The position numbers and the translations under genes were made by a program. The notes under the pieces were generated by a model. The model saw nothing but the letters and a program-made list of their open reading frames with translations. It did no database searches and had not been told where the DNA came from. From Moringa oleifera (Eukaryota; Streptophyta; Magnoliopsida; Brassicales; Moringaceae), in assembly GCA_021397835.1 (NCBI GenBank), contig JAJFZO010000718.1, forward strand, positions 62,001 through 126,000: 64,000 bases of DNA, given 5' to 3'. Positions 28,386 through 41,109 of the stretch are shown here, piece after piece. Numbering within the stretch: the stretch's first letter is position 1; the number at the start of each line of letters is the position of its first letter.

Positions 28386-31300
28386 TTAATAAACTAACCC
28401 CAATTTTAGAGAAGTATCGGAAGCATTCCCATGTTGAGGAGGAGCTGAGTTGATGCCATTCCATTGAGACGCAAATGATGGCCCTTGTTCAAGTGTTTGA
28501 GGTACACATTGGGTATCCAACTGCAGAGAAAGAACTTTTACCATTAACCAAATGTCAGAATTAAGCAAGAATGGGATATGAGATAAGAACGAACTTTCTG
28601 TTTCAATCGCTCGTTTTCTTCCATCAGACAGTATTCCTGTGCATTTCATAAGAAAAAAGAGGTGGAATTAGTATGATTTAATATTAAATTTCATAGATTT
28701 TTCAAACGGCTATTCATTATTATTAACCGTGAATATGATGCGATTAAGCACATAGAAAACTAATTTTTCAGGGATATTAAGTTTTTCTTTAACTAATCAA
28801 ATCAAGATAGATCAGGATTTTTTTGTTTGGTTTGAGTTACATTGCACTTTTAAAAGATTATGACAAATTATTATTTTTTAAAATATTTTATGTTATAATA
28901 AAAATATTTTTAAAATTTCTTACTAAACAGTTCAACATGGGTTTAAATTAGTGAAACATCTTTATATAATTAAGATACCCTTCATAAATCAATAGTTTGC
29001 TCGCAGAGTTACGACCAAACCATTGATCAGGTTTTCTCTGAGAAATTTGCAGCATACATATATATATGTACAAAATCATGTCAAGATCTCATGGCATATT
29101 TGTTCCGTCAATTGCAGAAACCCTAAGAATGGATTGCTACAACAAACAGTTATGACTCTTACCTTCCTCCTCAGAGTACTGATCTCCTTTAGAATCCTTT
29201 CAGTCTGAAAGTGACACAGATGTATGATACACCACATTTTCAACATGTCGAAATAGTCTATGAACTCAAGAAGTTCAGAGCAAAAGGAAAGGAGCCCAAC
29301 CTTGGTCTGCAGGACTCGTTTCAGACCTCCTTCCAGCAATTTTTCTAGATGCTTTAGTTCATCTATGTTCAATCCTTGGAGCTCTTCTCCCTTCATCTGC
29401 CTGTCAATATTCAGATCATATCTCAGCATAGAGATGATATTATGCACCTTGATGTGGAAAAAAACCAATAACTTTTGCAGTTTTACCTCAGTTCATGGTT
29501 CTTCTCCACTATTTCCTTGGTCAAAACAGCATAGGTACTACTCTCAAGCTGAGAGAACACAGAAATAATGTCATTTCCCCCCTTCAGTGTACAGTAAGGA
29601 ACATAACCAGCATAAAATTTAGTGAACAAAATTCAGAATCATGTTTCTGAATCAGGCTATTAGTGCTTATCCTGGTTGAAACAAATACTGAATGAGCCAT
29701 TGCCTGCCTTCTGAATATAAATTCAAATGAGCATAGTAAATGTAGAAGGTTTTGCTAAAGTTGCATGCATTTTCTAAGACTTGTAATTTCAGTGTCATTG
29801 CTTTATTTGCTTGCTGACAATTGATTTCCACAGTTACCTAAACTAACAACTGATACATATGATAAATAACCTTCTGGGAATTATTCATGAATTGTTAACT
29901 AACAGAAAAGAAAACCTGCTAATTATTTATTTTTTTACAAATGGATGACATAAACTGTCTTCCTCTCAAAATTAAAACCAATCGAAGTCTTGAGGCATAC
30001 AATAATATGGAAAAGATATGAACAAACTACCTGCAGCTCAAGAGATGGGCAGTCCATAACGTCTAGTCCCTGCGTAAGCATATTATGCTTTTCAATCACC
30101 TGAGTCATGCTTCATACAGAAAAAAAGACAGAAGTTCAGGACCAATGAACTGTAAAAGCAGGCAAAAGAGGAAAAAGAAATGGTGACAGATAGCAATGTG
30201 TCTGTAACAAAGTTTAAGGATCACTTGTGCATTCCCTGAAACATTTGGGTCATATAAATAGGTAAGCAATTTTTTACAATACCTTTGAATCCTATTGTCT
30301 ACTCTCTCTCTTTCCCCTACTCCCTAGGTTTTGTCATTTGCAAATTCATCATGATTTTTCACTTTTAATTTCCTTTTCTATTAAACTTAACCATACTAGT
30401 AAATTTCAGGATTTTCTTACCATTCTCAAAATTTTAATTAATAGAACCTTTTGCAAACTTGTCTCAAGTTTTCTTTCATATCATGAAACAAAAAATTCAT
30501 ATAAATCTAATGCAGTTAGCAAGCAAAACCTATATACAATTATGTTTGTGATTTTCTTCTTCAGCATCCAGAAGTTGGTATCATCTTTCTCTTTTTCTTT
30601 TCTGTTTTCCATAAGAATGTTAAAGAAAACATGATTCATGAGTAGAAAACATATTTCCTCAATAAACTGCTAAACAGAAAAACCTTGATAAAAGATACAA
30701 CTTACAAGCACAGAAAACAAGACCTTTTACCTAATATAGGTTAACTGAGAAAGCCAAAGTGACCCATCTGAACATTAACTTAATGCCTATGAGCAGCAGT
30801 GTTTATGAAACCCTATAAAAACCAAAGAAAATCAGCTGGAGTAACCAACCACTCCCTTCCATTAGGGTTCACGCAGCATGTCATGTTCAAAGCTTCTTAA
30901 AGATAAGGTATAACATTACTTGATTCATATTAACATATTTAAGGTAACTCTGATTAAAAAAAAAAAAACTATATTTAAGGCATCTCAACCTCTTGATCAA
31001 TCTTTAATTATGGAGGCTATTAGTATCTTTTGAATATAAAGAATATTTTTGTTAAAGATATATCCTATGATTGTCGCATCAATCAAATCTTGGAGTTATT
31101 CTTACTCTGCCTCAAATCAAACCAAGAATTTTACTCTACAAATTGTTGTAATTAGCCTACTTAAAGGAAGATGTCGATAAATCTGAAAGTTAGCACTGAG
31201 AAAGTCAGGATTTCACTATTAGAGGTTTGAATAAATTTTAAAAAATTATATTAATAAGTTTAAGAAAGTTACATCCTAAAATTAAGGAAAACAATCAATC

Positions 31301-34300
31301 AATTCCTAATTGTAAGAGTTTCTAGGGTTAGTCTTTATTATTTTTTCTTATTTAAGCTGTATGCTCGATACTATTTCAATGTAATAAAGATAATATTTTC
31401 TCCTCTCTCATTCTAAATTGTTCTACATGGTATCAGAGCCTTAGAGTTCAATCATGAATTTTAAGCCCACCATGATTAACTCCAATTTCAGTGTCTTCGG
31501 ATGCTACCAGCTATGTGATGCTCTTGGAAGGAGATAGAAAAGGTGGAAAACAAAACCCTTAATGTGATCATTGCAAAAAGTTTTTGCATACTTGAGAAAC
31601 TTGTTGGAAACTGCATAGAAAACCAGTGGGCTGGAAAAAAAATTGGTCAGAAAAAAGAACCAAGCAGTGACAACAAGTTAAGGGAAGATGTCTACCCATT
31701 TCAAGTGAGCAATTCAAATTTAGGGCAACAATCATTGCCAGAGTCTCTTTTTTCACAAAAGGGCAAATGATGTACTTATTTAAAATGTTTCAATCTTTGA
31801 GAAATTCTAACACATCTTCTTCTCAAGCCTAGTCATGCAATTCTTGGATTGTAGATAATGCTTGTGCAAAATTTAATGGCTCCTAGATATTAGATTCACG
31901 AGCCATTGATCATATGATTAGCACTTTATGATTCTTTTCCTTATATATACTTTGTGTAGGAAATCAAAAGGTTAAAATTGCCACTACTGCTAGGAAATGA
32001 ATAATGCCCATTTCTCTTACTCTAATCTTTAAAGATGTTTTGCATGTTCCTAATCTTTCATATGATCTCTTGTCTGTCAATAAACGAACTCTTGATCATA
32101 ACTGTCAAGCTAATTGTGTTCTCATTATGAATTTTAGGATTTAATTTCAGGGAGATGATTAGGGATGCTAAATAAGATGGTGGCCTCTTCCTCTTTAATA
32201 AAAGATTAACCTTCAAAAGGCAGAACCAACATACTTGTTTTAATTCTATTTCTATTTTTAGTGAGAGTGAAATTTGGTTATGGCATTATCTATTAGGACA
32301 TCCTAGCTTTCAATATTTAAAGTTGTTTGTTTTCCAAGATATTCATGAATAAAAATCATTCGAGATTTTTCAGTGTGAATCTTGTAAATTAGAAAAATCA
32401 TCATTTTGTTCTTCCATCTCAATTATATAAAAAATCAAAACTATTTGTCATGATCCTTAGTAATGTTCGGGTTCCTTCTAGAGTGATGACTTTTTCTAAA
32501 AAATGTTGGTTTATTACTTTTGTTGATGATCATATTAGGTTTACTTGAGTTTTTCTTTTAAAAGAGAAATCTTATGCTAAAACTATTTTTAAAAATTTTT
32601 GCAACTGGTTTAAACATAATTTCAAACTTAGATTAAAATTTTTTAAAGTGATGCTGGAAAGGAATTTTTAACAATATATTAGGAATTTTTAGGTTGAGAA
32701 AAGAATTGTGCATCAAAGTTCATGTAATAATACACTTCAACAAAACTGGGTGACTGAAAGGAAAAACAAACATCTCGTCGAAGTTGCTAAAACTTTAAGT
32801 TTTTACACTAAAGTTTTTATGTATCTATAAGGAGAAGCCATGTTTACAACCACTTATTTGATTAAAAGAATACCTACATAAATTTTAAAATTTAAAACAC
32901 CATACAACTTCTCACTAATTTTGCTCCAAACTATCGGCTAGTAGCAAATATTCCTTAAAATTTTTTTGAAGTGTGACCTTCATTCATAACTGTGATCTTA
33001 AATGTTCAAATATTGATCCAAAAGTACATACTATAGTTTTATAGGCTATCCCATCAATTAAGAGCTTACAAATGCTTTGATTCGATTTTGAAAAAAATAT
33101 TTGTGTCTATGAATGTTACCTTTTTTGAAGGAACCTTATATTACAACAACTCACATCTTTAGGGGGAAAGCAACACTTGTATTGATAATTTTTTAAATGG
33201 TTCTAACTTAATGTTTGAATTTGTTCATAATGATGTTCTCACAACTAGTCAACGTAAGAAAATGATTAATTAGATGTTGAAAATGAATCTAAAATGAATA
33301 ACCTTTGGTAATACCATCTCAAAATAAAAAAGTTGAAATAATAAAATGAGTACTGAACGCTATAAAGGTTTTTATATATTCAAAAGAATATCTAGCAGAA
33401 AAAAGAAAGGTGTTATTCAACAGCATCACTAAAATCACCGAAAGTCTAATCAGAGGTTGAATCATGAAGTTCATGATCACTCTTTGAAAGTTCCTAAAAA
33501 TATTCGTCTAGGTAATTCAGAGACAAATTCTTTTAGTCATCTTGATCTTCCCATTGCACTAGAGAAATGAATTAGGTCTTGTACAAAATATCTTGTCATT
33601 TTAAATCCTATAAGAACATTTCACCTTCATATTGTGCCATTATTTCACATATGTCTAGTGTATCTATTCCTAACAGTATCCAAGAAGCACTGAATGTTCC
33701 TAAGTGGAAAGAAATTGTTTTTAAAGAGATACGAGCTTTGGAAAAGAATGCTACTTAGAAGGAAGTAGATCTATTGAATAGGAAGATAGTTTTTGGCTGA
33801 AATTGGTATTTTCTCTGAAGTACAACTTAGATGGATCTTTGGAGAGATACAAGGCTTATCTAGTAGCTAAAGGCTTTATTCAGACTCATGAAATATATTA
33901 CTCTAAGATTTTTTTCTCCAACAGCAAAGTTAAATATAATTCTAGCACTTTTATCAGTTACAACTAACCTGATTGGCCATTAAATTAAATCAGCTTGATG
34001 TAAAGAATGCCTTTCAAATGGAGACTTAGAGAAAGAAGTATATATGGAGTCTCCACCTAGCTTAATTGAAAAGTTTAGAACTAAGGTTTGTAAGCTAAAA
34101 AAGTCTTGGTACAAACTTAAATAGTCCCCCAAAACCTGATTCAAAAGATTACAAGATTCATTAAAGGTCAAGGATATATTCAAGGTCAATCAGATCATAC
34201 TCTTTTTATAAAGAGATTCAAGAAAGCCAAGGTTTTGGTTTTAATTGTCTATATGGATAACATAATTTTAACTGGAGATGACATAAAAAAAAAAAACATG

Positions 34301-37300
34301 AGTAGATTGAAGTAAAGTTTAGCCAAGCAATTCGAGTTTCTTAGTAGGAAAATGGCAAGATCATAGAAGGGCATTGTAGTTTCACAATGGAAGTATATTT
34401 TATATTTCTTGAAAGAAACAGGAACTAGTGGTTTCAAACCTTTAAACACTCTAATAGAAACTAAGTTTGGAGAATTTAATGGGGGTTCCAATAAATACAA
34501 GCAGGTACCAAAGATTGGTTGCAAGATTGATTTACTTATCACATACATGTCTTGATATTACCTTTGCTGTGAGCAAGGTGTGTCAATTTAAGCACTCTTC
34601 ATATGTAGAACACCTTAAAAATGTGTATCAAATTCTTTGATCTAAAGGGCATAATTGAAAAAAGGGTTTTTTTTAAAAAAAAAAAAAAGAGAAAAGAGGG
34701 GTTAAGGTGCATACATATGGAGATTGGGTAGGTTTGATTACTAATAAGAGGTCAACTTCAAGGTTTCTTTAGGGCAATTGAGTTACTTGAGGGAGCAAGA
34801 AGTAAAGGTAGTTACTAGAAGTAAAGCTGAGGTTGAATATAGATCAATGGCTCAAGAAAGTGGATAAGATTATGTGGCTACATAAAGTTCTTATAGATCT
34901 TAATAGATAAACAAGTCTTCCTATGAAGTTATATTGTGATAATAAGGCAGCCATCAACATTGCTCATAATCCAGCCATCAGCGTTGCTCATAATCTGGTT
35001 GTATATGACAGGATGAAACATGTTAAGATTGACACACTGAATAAAAGAGAAGATTGAATAGGGAATAATTTGCATTCTGTCTCTACCAACCACGCAACAA
35101 GTTGCAGATGTTCTGACTAAGGGCTTGTTGAGTAGCCATTTGAGCTTTAAGTTAGTAAGTTGGAAATGGAAGATATCTTGACGCCAAATCAAGGAGGAGT
35201 GTCGATAAATTAGGAAAGTTGGGATTTCATTGTAAAAGATTTGAATAAATTTAGGAAAATCATATTGTTAGATATTTGAATAAATTTAAGAAAGTCACAT
35301 CAATAAGTTTAGGAAAGTTACATTTTAATATTAAAAAAAAGAATTTATCAATCTTTGATCGTAAAAAATTCTAGGATTAGCCTTTTTTATTTTTTCGTAC
35401 TATTTCAACGTAATAAATATATTTCTCCCTTTTTCTTTTATATTATTCTACAAAAAATTTCAAAATGTCACCTTATAGATATTATAGAAGTGTGATCATA
35501 CAATGAAAACATGTTCATGCTTCTAACAAACCTTCTTCCATTAGCTCATCTATCTTAGCTACATATAGTTTATTAAATTTTATCTAGTACTGTACTTCAA
35601 TATGCTTTCTTAATTTTTGGCACATTTGGCAACACTATTTTTTAATTTTTTAATTTTTTTAGTCTGTTCATTCAAATCATGTGACTACTAATGTTTCAAA
35701 TTTTATTCCTAAAATATTAACAACTTTTTCAAAAAAATTAAAATATGTATAATTGACATCAAAGGATGTTTTCATTTAAAAATATAAAACACTACTTAAG
35801 GATAAAAAGTTTTATAAACTCTGTCAAATTTGTCTTCATTTATAAATCAAATTCTGTTACCCAAATTGTCTTCCATATGTCTTTCAACAAAAAGAAAAGA
35901 GTTTTCTTCTCTTAGCAGTCCTCATGTTTCTCTGGTTCCACATTAATTTTCTAAAATAACTACAATAGTTTAACAGCTGAAATAAATCATTTTGGCTCCA
36001 TCTTCTCGTCCAAGCCAACTATTCCAAATTTCTTATCCTTTAACCTTCTTCGAATTTAATGTCACCCTTAATTATTAAGACAAATGATTAGGGTATGACA
36101 ATTCCAAGTAGAGTGTATCAATTGCAACCCAGTTGATTGTAAAGATTGCACATAAAATTTTGATTTTTTTTTTAATCGTATTTGATCTTTACTTTTTCAT
36201 AAATTCTAGACAAATAAATGAAATATACTATCCCGTACGTTTTTCTTCTCTATTCTTTTGTCAATGTTTTCCAGTTCAGTATAATATATTTATTAAATAC
36301 ATAGCATATCACATTATGTAAAATGGAAAAGCGATTGGATTTAGCCATGCAACCCGTTAATAAAAATAATGATACAAAAGAAAAAAATGATTCATTTAAG
36401 AAACCTTATTTTCCACATAAATTTACTACACAAACTATGCAAAATAACCTTCAGTGTTGAGTTACTTATAAATTGATAGAATACTTTAAGATATAATAAG
36501 GCAGTGCATGCAATAACAGATGCTAACTGTATGGCTGACTCCTTTGCCAGATGCCGTGGGAAGAAAAAGTGAACTTGTCCCTTGGCTATGATGAGTCAAG
36601 GAATTAAGTATTTCCAAATAAGTCCGACAATAAAATTCTAAAGCATGTATCATTGCATTATATATTCATCAAGTACACAGTATTTGAAGATATGAAATTT
36701 CCAAAATCATGGCATTTAGTAGCTATCTAATCCATTTGACCATCTGTCAATCTTTTCCAAGTAAGTTAGGCTTAATAGACATCATAATATGAGAAATTCT
36801 ATGATAAGCATGCATTAATTTGGTTATAAAAGGGTTTTGGTTATGCCATGTCATGTACTTTTAATGAATGATATAAAATCAATCTGCATAGAGCTATTGA
36901 AAGCTTTGATAAGCCATGCTATGAGTTATAATAATTAATTGGTAAAACTGTTTTTTTAAAAAAATGAATTGACTTTTAATAGGATACCATACTGACATGA
37001 ATAAACAGTGGAAGGAATAGATGTCAAGAGGTAATACAGAAATTTTTGCCATGTGAGTTAATAGAGTACATAATATGAAAAGATATATATCATTAATCAT
37101 AAAATAAAGATATATATATATATATCAAAATCTAAAAAACAAAAATTTATTTAAATGAAAAGACACAGTGAGTTCTATCTTTTTAAATACAATTAATTCT
37201 AATTTAAATTCTTTTCTATGAGTTTACATATTATCAATTCATCAATAATAAACTACAAGTTCATTATATTAGTAACCTTTCTTCATATATAAATGGGCAT

Positions 37301-39130
37301 ACAGTGTTGAAAAAAGTCATTCTCTATTTTATTGTAAAATTTTTTTTGATAAGTTTCATAATTGACAATATTTCTTTGTTGACGTAAAAAATGGAAAAAT
37401 TAATACTAAGTGAATTAATTTATCAAACAAAATACCGTGTTCGATAATTTTTATCTAATCTAAATTTATACATAATTTTTTTTTTTGGAAATGGTACTCT
37501 TAAATTTTAAACAGTTGAGTATATCAAATTCACTTTGTAAATAATATGAATTTGATCTCTAACACGAAATCAAGCTCAAGACATCTGAATAAAAATTACA
37601 AAAAATAGTTGTCCAAAACTCTTGAGAAAATTCTGCGTTGCATCTTTCTAATTACTCCTGTAAAGTTTTACCACTTACAAGAAATGATGTAACAATCATT
37701 GGAGAAAAGCTAAAAGTATTAAGAACTTGCAACTATGTTATCCATACTTGGAGTATTGTTGAAAGTTTATAAAAATATTTTAAAATGTTACCAAAGAGTT
37801 GTGGGTGCAGTACCATGAGAGAGTTAGAGGAGTTTGCTAGGTAGCAGAAAATGTTGGATTTACCTTCATTCAAAGAGTTGTCTGCATGATCTAATCAAAG
37901 GGAAAACCCCATCCATGGTTCAAATAGATAGCTTCTATAGGTGGAAGAAGCATTTTCAAAGGTGTATCAAGGGCTTCTGCCAAGGTCTATCTCAGATCAT
38001 CACCCTAGATTCAACGAGACAACAATATGAAATGACATAATAGAAAGATTTGAGGAAAAACTTGAATGCTGGAAAAGTTATTTACCAAAAAGTGGAAGAC
38101 TTGACTTTACTCAAAAGCACTCTTTGAACTTATCAGTGTAACATGTAAACTAGAATTAGTGCAAAGAAAATTCATGTTTGATAGCTTGGAATAAATACGA
38201 ACAATATTGAATAAGATGGAAGTGGTGATGTAACCAATAGATAAAAAGAAACTAAGGATTAAACCCTCTTAACATTTAATAAAGTGTTGTTGAGCAAGTA
38301 GATGTGGGGGTTACGGTGGAGAGTGGCACTTGTAGAGCAGGGTGGTGGAAGCCAAACATCAAGTGGGTACTCGAGGATGGATGATGGATGGACGAAAAAG
38401 TCTTATGGGATAAGAGTGTGCATGGAGATTAAAAAGGGTGGGACAGGCTGATGCCTCAAGTGAAGTATAGAGTGCGGTATGTAAATTCTATCATAATTTA
38501 GCATGATATATAATGCCAAGAAAGAAATCTTAAGGAGTATCTGAAATTCCATAGAATGTCATAATAATGCTTGGCTAAATGGGTGTCAGGGTGATCAACT
38601 GAAGAATTCCATAGATAATTTAGTTACAGAGAAATGCTCGAGCTTGAGAGGTTGGGCAATTGTTGCATATTTATTAGAGGGTTTATGCTACCAGAATAGA
38701 TATGACAAGGAGGATTGAAGTGGATTGAAATGAAAGGCTCATTAGCAACAACAAATACTTGTTCTAGTGACCTTTTTCTAAAGTAATGTTGAATACAGTA
38801 AACCGGGATGATTTTACTAAATAATTTTCATTGAAAATTATTTGGAAAGTTGGTGTCTGAAACGAAGTGGCATTCTTTGCCTATAAAGTAAAGTGAGGTG
38901 AGGTCCTTACAATTTATAAATTCATATTTCTTGTGCAAGGGAATGGAATGGAGGAAACAGTACTTTATCACATTTTTGTATGATGCGACTAGTCTAGACA
39001 GCTATGGAAGATGACTGTAGCTACATCAAAGTTGTCTTGAGTAAGATGTGAGGTGGTGTGAAGGATCCTAAGAAAAGAAACAAACAAATTAAGAAGATTT
39101 TGTTAATGATCCTATTGATAATATAAAGAG

Positions 39131-39169
<39 letters not shown>

Positions 39170-41060
39170 ACAAGATTGAAAGACCAACAAACATTATTAG
39201 AGACCTTTCATTGCTTATTTTAAAATCAAAAATATATTTTTTAAATATAAAAAATTAGCAGATTTCATAAAAATCTTAATCTCTAACTGTTATCTATATG
39301 CAGGTTACATAAACAACATATATTTTCTGTTTTTTATTAGAACAGTCACTTTTCCTTTTTTAATATTTTTTATCCTTTCAATCTCACTTGTTTTTTTACT
39401 TTCACAATGACTTTACTTTTAAAATTTTCAAAATTTTTATTGTTTTTGTAGGATCATTTAGTGTGTGTATATATATATTTATATATATATATATATATAT
39501 ATATTTATGGAGTGATGTTTTAATCTAACAAAATTCACTTTATAAATAAAATGAAACTGATCTCTAAAGCAAAATAAAATTCAAAACGTTTGAATAAAAT
39601 ATTTCATTCTCATATTCGTCCAACAATTGTGAGACAACTCTGTAGGGCATTGCATACGTCTAATTACTTCCATAAAACTTCCTTATTATTTGTGGTTTTA
39701 TTTTAAGAAAAAATAATAAAGAAGAATAAGTTTGTGCACAGCCCTGGCCATGTCATTAGTATCTTTATTACCTTCAATTTTTTACCTCTTAATGGCCATA
39801 AATGCTTACTTTAAAGACATAAAAGCTTGTGATTTTCACGAATTTGGGATCTCAAAAATGGGAAACTATACTTGTAAGATATTCTGATTTTATCTAGCTT
39901 TGATGAAACAGTTAGGAAGCCAGCAGCATTGCTTTCTTGCTAAATTGTTACTCTTAAATTATTTAAAACTAAAGGTTTCTTTTCATGATTATTTTACATA
40001 AAAGAGAGTTAGAAATGTTAAGAAATTTTCTAGTGTGAATGACACTGATAGTTAGGATTTAGATGTTGAAATCCTAATTAATTAATTTAAAGCATACCCT
40101 ACAGATTAAATTGATAATCAATGAATTAAATCAAGTGATTAATTAATCCATGAATTAATCTATATTTTTCTTGACAGATTCTTTCTAAGTAGATTTTGAA
40201 CCTTAGTTTTCAAACTTGGATATATATATTCCGTGATGAAGCATCAATTAAAGATTTTAGAAAGATCTATTTTAGGAGTAAATTTTCAAATTAAAAAACA
40301 AGATATATTTTTTTCTATTGTAATACAGTTTGTTTTAAATTTTCATCAGGACTTTGATTTTTTATTTCTGTTTTGGATTTTTTATTTTTATTAATTTGAT
40401 TCTTATTAAGACTTTAAAATTTTTAATTCTGAAAGTACTTGATAACTATAAATACTTAGGTCGCTTTAATATCTAAGATAAATTTACTATACTATAATTT
40501 GGGAAAGTTTTAATATTTTTGAGACCCAATGTCTGAAGCCTTCTTTGTTCTCATTCTTTGTTTCATTCTTTCCAAAACTTTAATTTTTCTAAAATCCCTA
40601 ATTCCTTCCTATTCTCCTCATCGTTTTATGTTAGTAGATGTTAAAGCTTAACTTCGATTTATCTCTTGTTGGCCACACAAATTTTAAAAAAAAAATGAAA
40701 CAAAAAAAAGATTATTCTCAATATTAATTCTCCATATATATAGGCTAAAATTAGGTACAGTTTCTATTTCCTTAAGCACTACTAATACTACAAATGCTAT
40801 CAAATCACGAGGCATATTAATATGTCTTTGGGAATCGTCAAAATACTCATTGTTATCTTATTAAATAGGGTGGTCATCTTGATTCTAATACTACAATGAT
40901 TTTCATTCGTTAGACCTTCGGTTCTTAGAGCGGTATCTTCAATCTCACTTGTTAGAGTCGAGCTCTTCATGAGCGGAAGAGCATGATAAAGTACCAATTA
41001 AAAATTTTCGAAGATCTATTCTAAGAGTAAATCACAAAATTAAAAAACATGATATAGATC

Positions 41061-41109
<49 letters not shown>

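Larger units (their letters stand above)
31172..35452 (+). mobile_element. Degenerate Ty1/copia LTR retrotransposon in MADS intron 1
   Basis: It is bounded by related LTRs (31172-31427 and 35200-35452), with a tRNA-iMet primer site directly after the first and a polypurine tract AAGGAGGAG before the second. Between them, in copia order on the + strand, are broken pieces of gag, of integrase (about 31850-32950), of RT ([11 protein letters not shown] near 34248-34280) and of RNase H ([15 protein letters not shown] near 34925-34975). Many stops and frameshifts make it inactive. No clear 5-bp target duplication remains. Confidence 0.88.
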
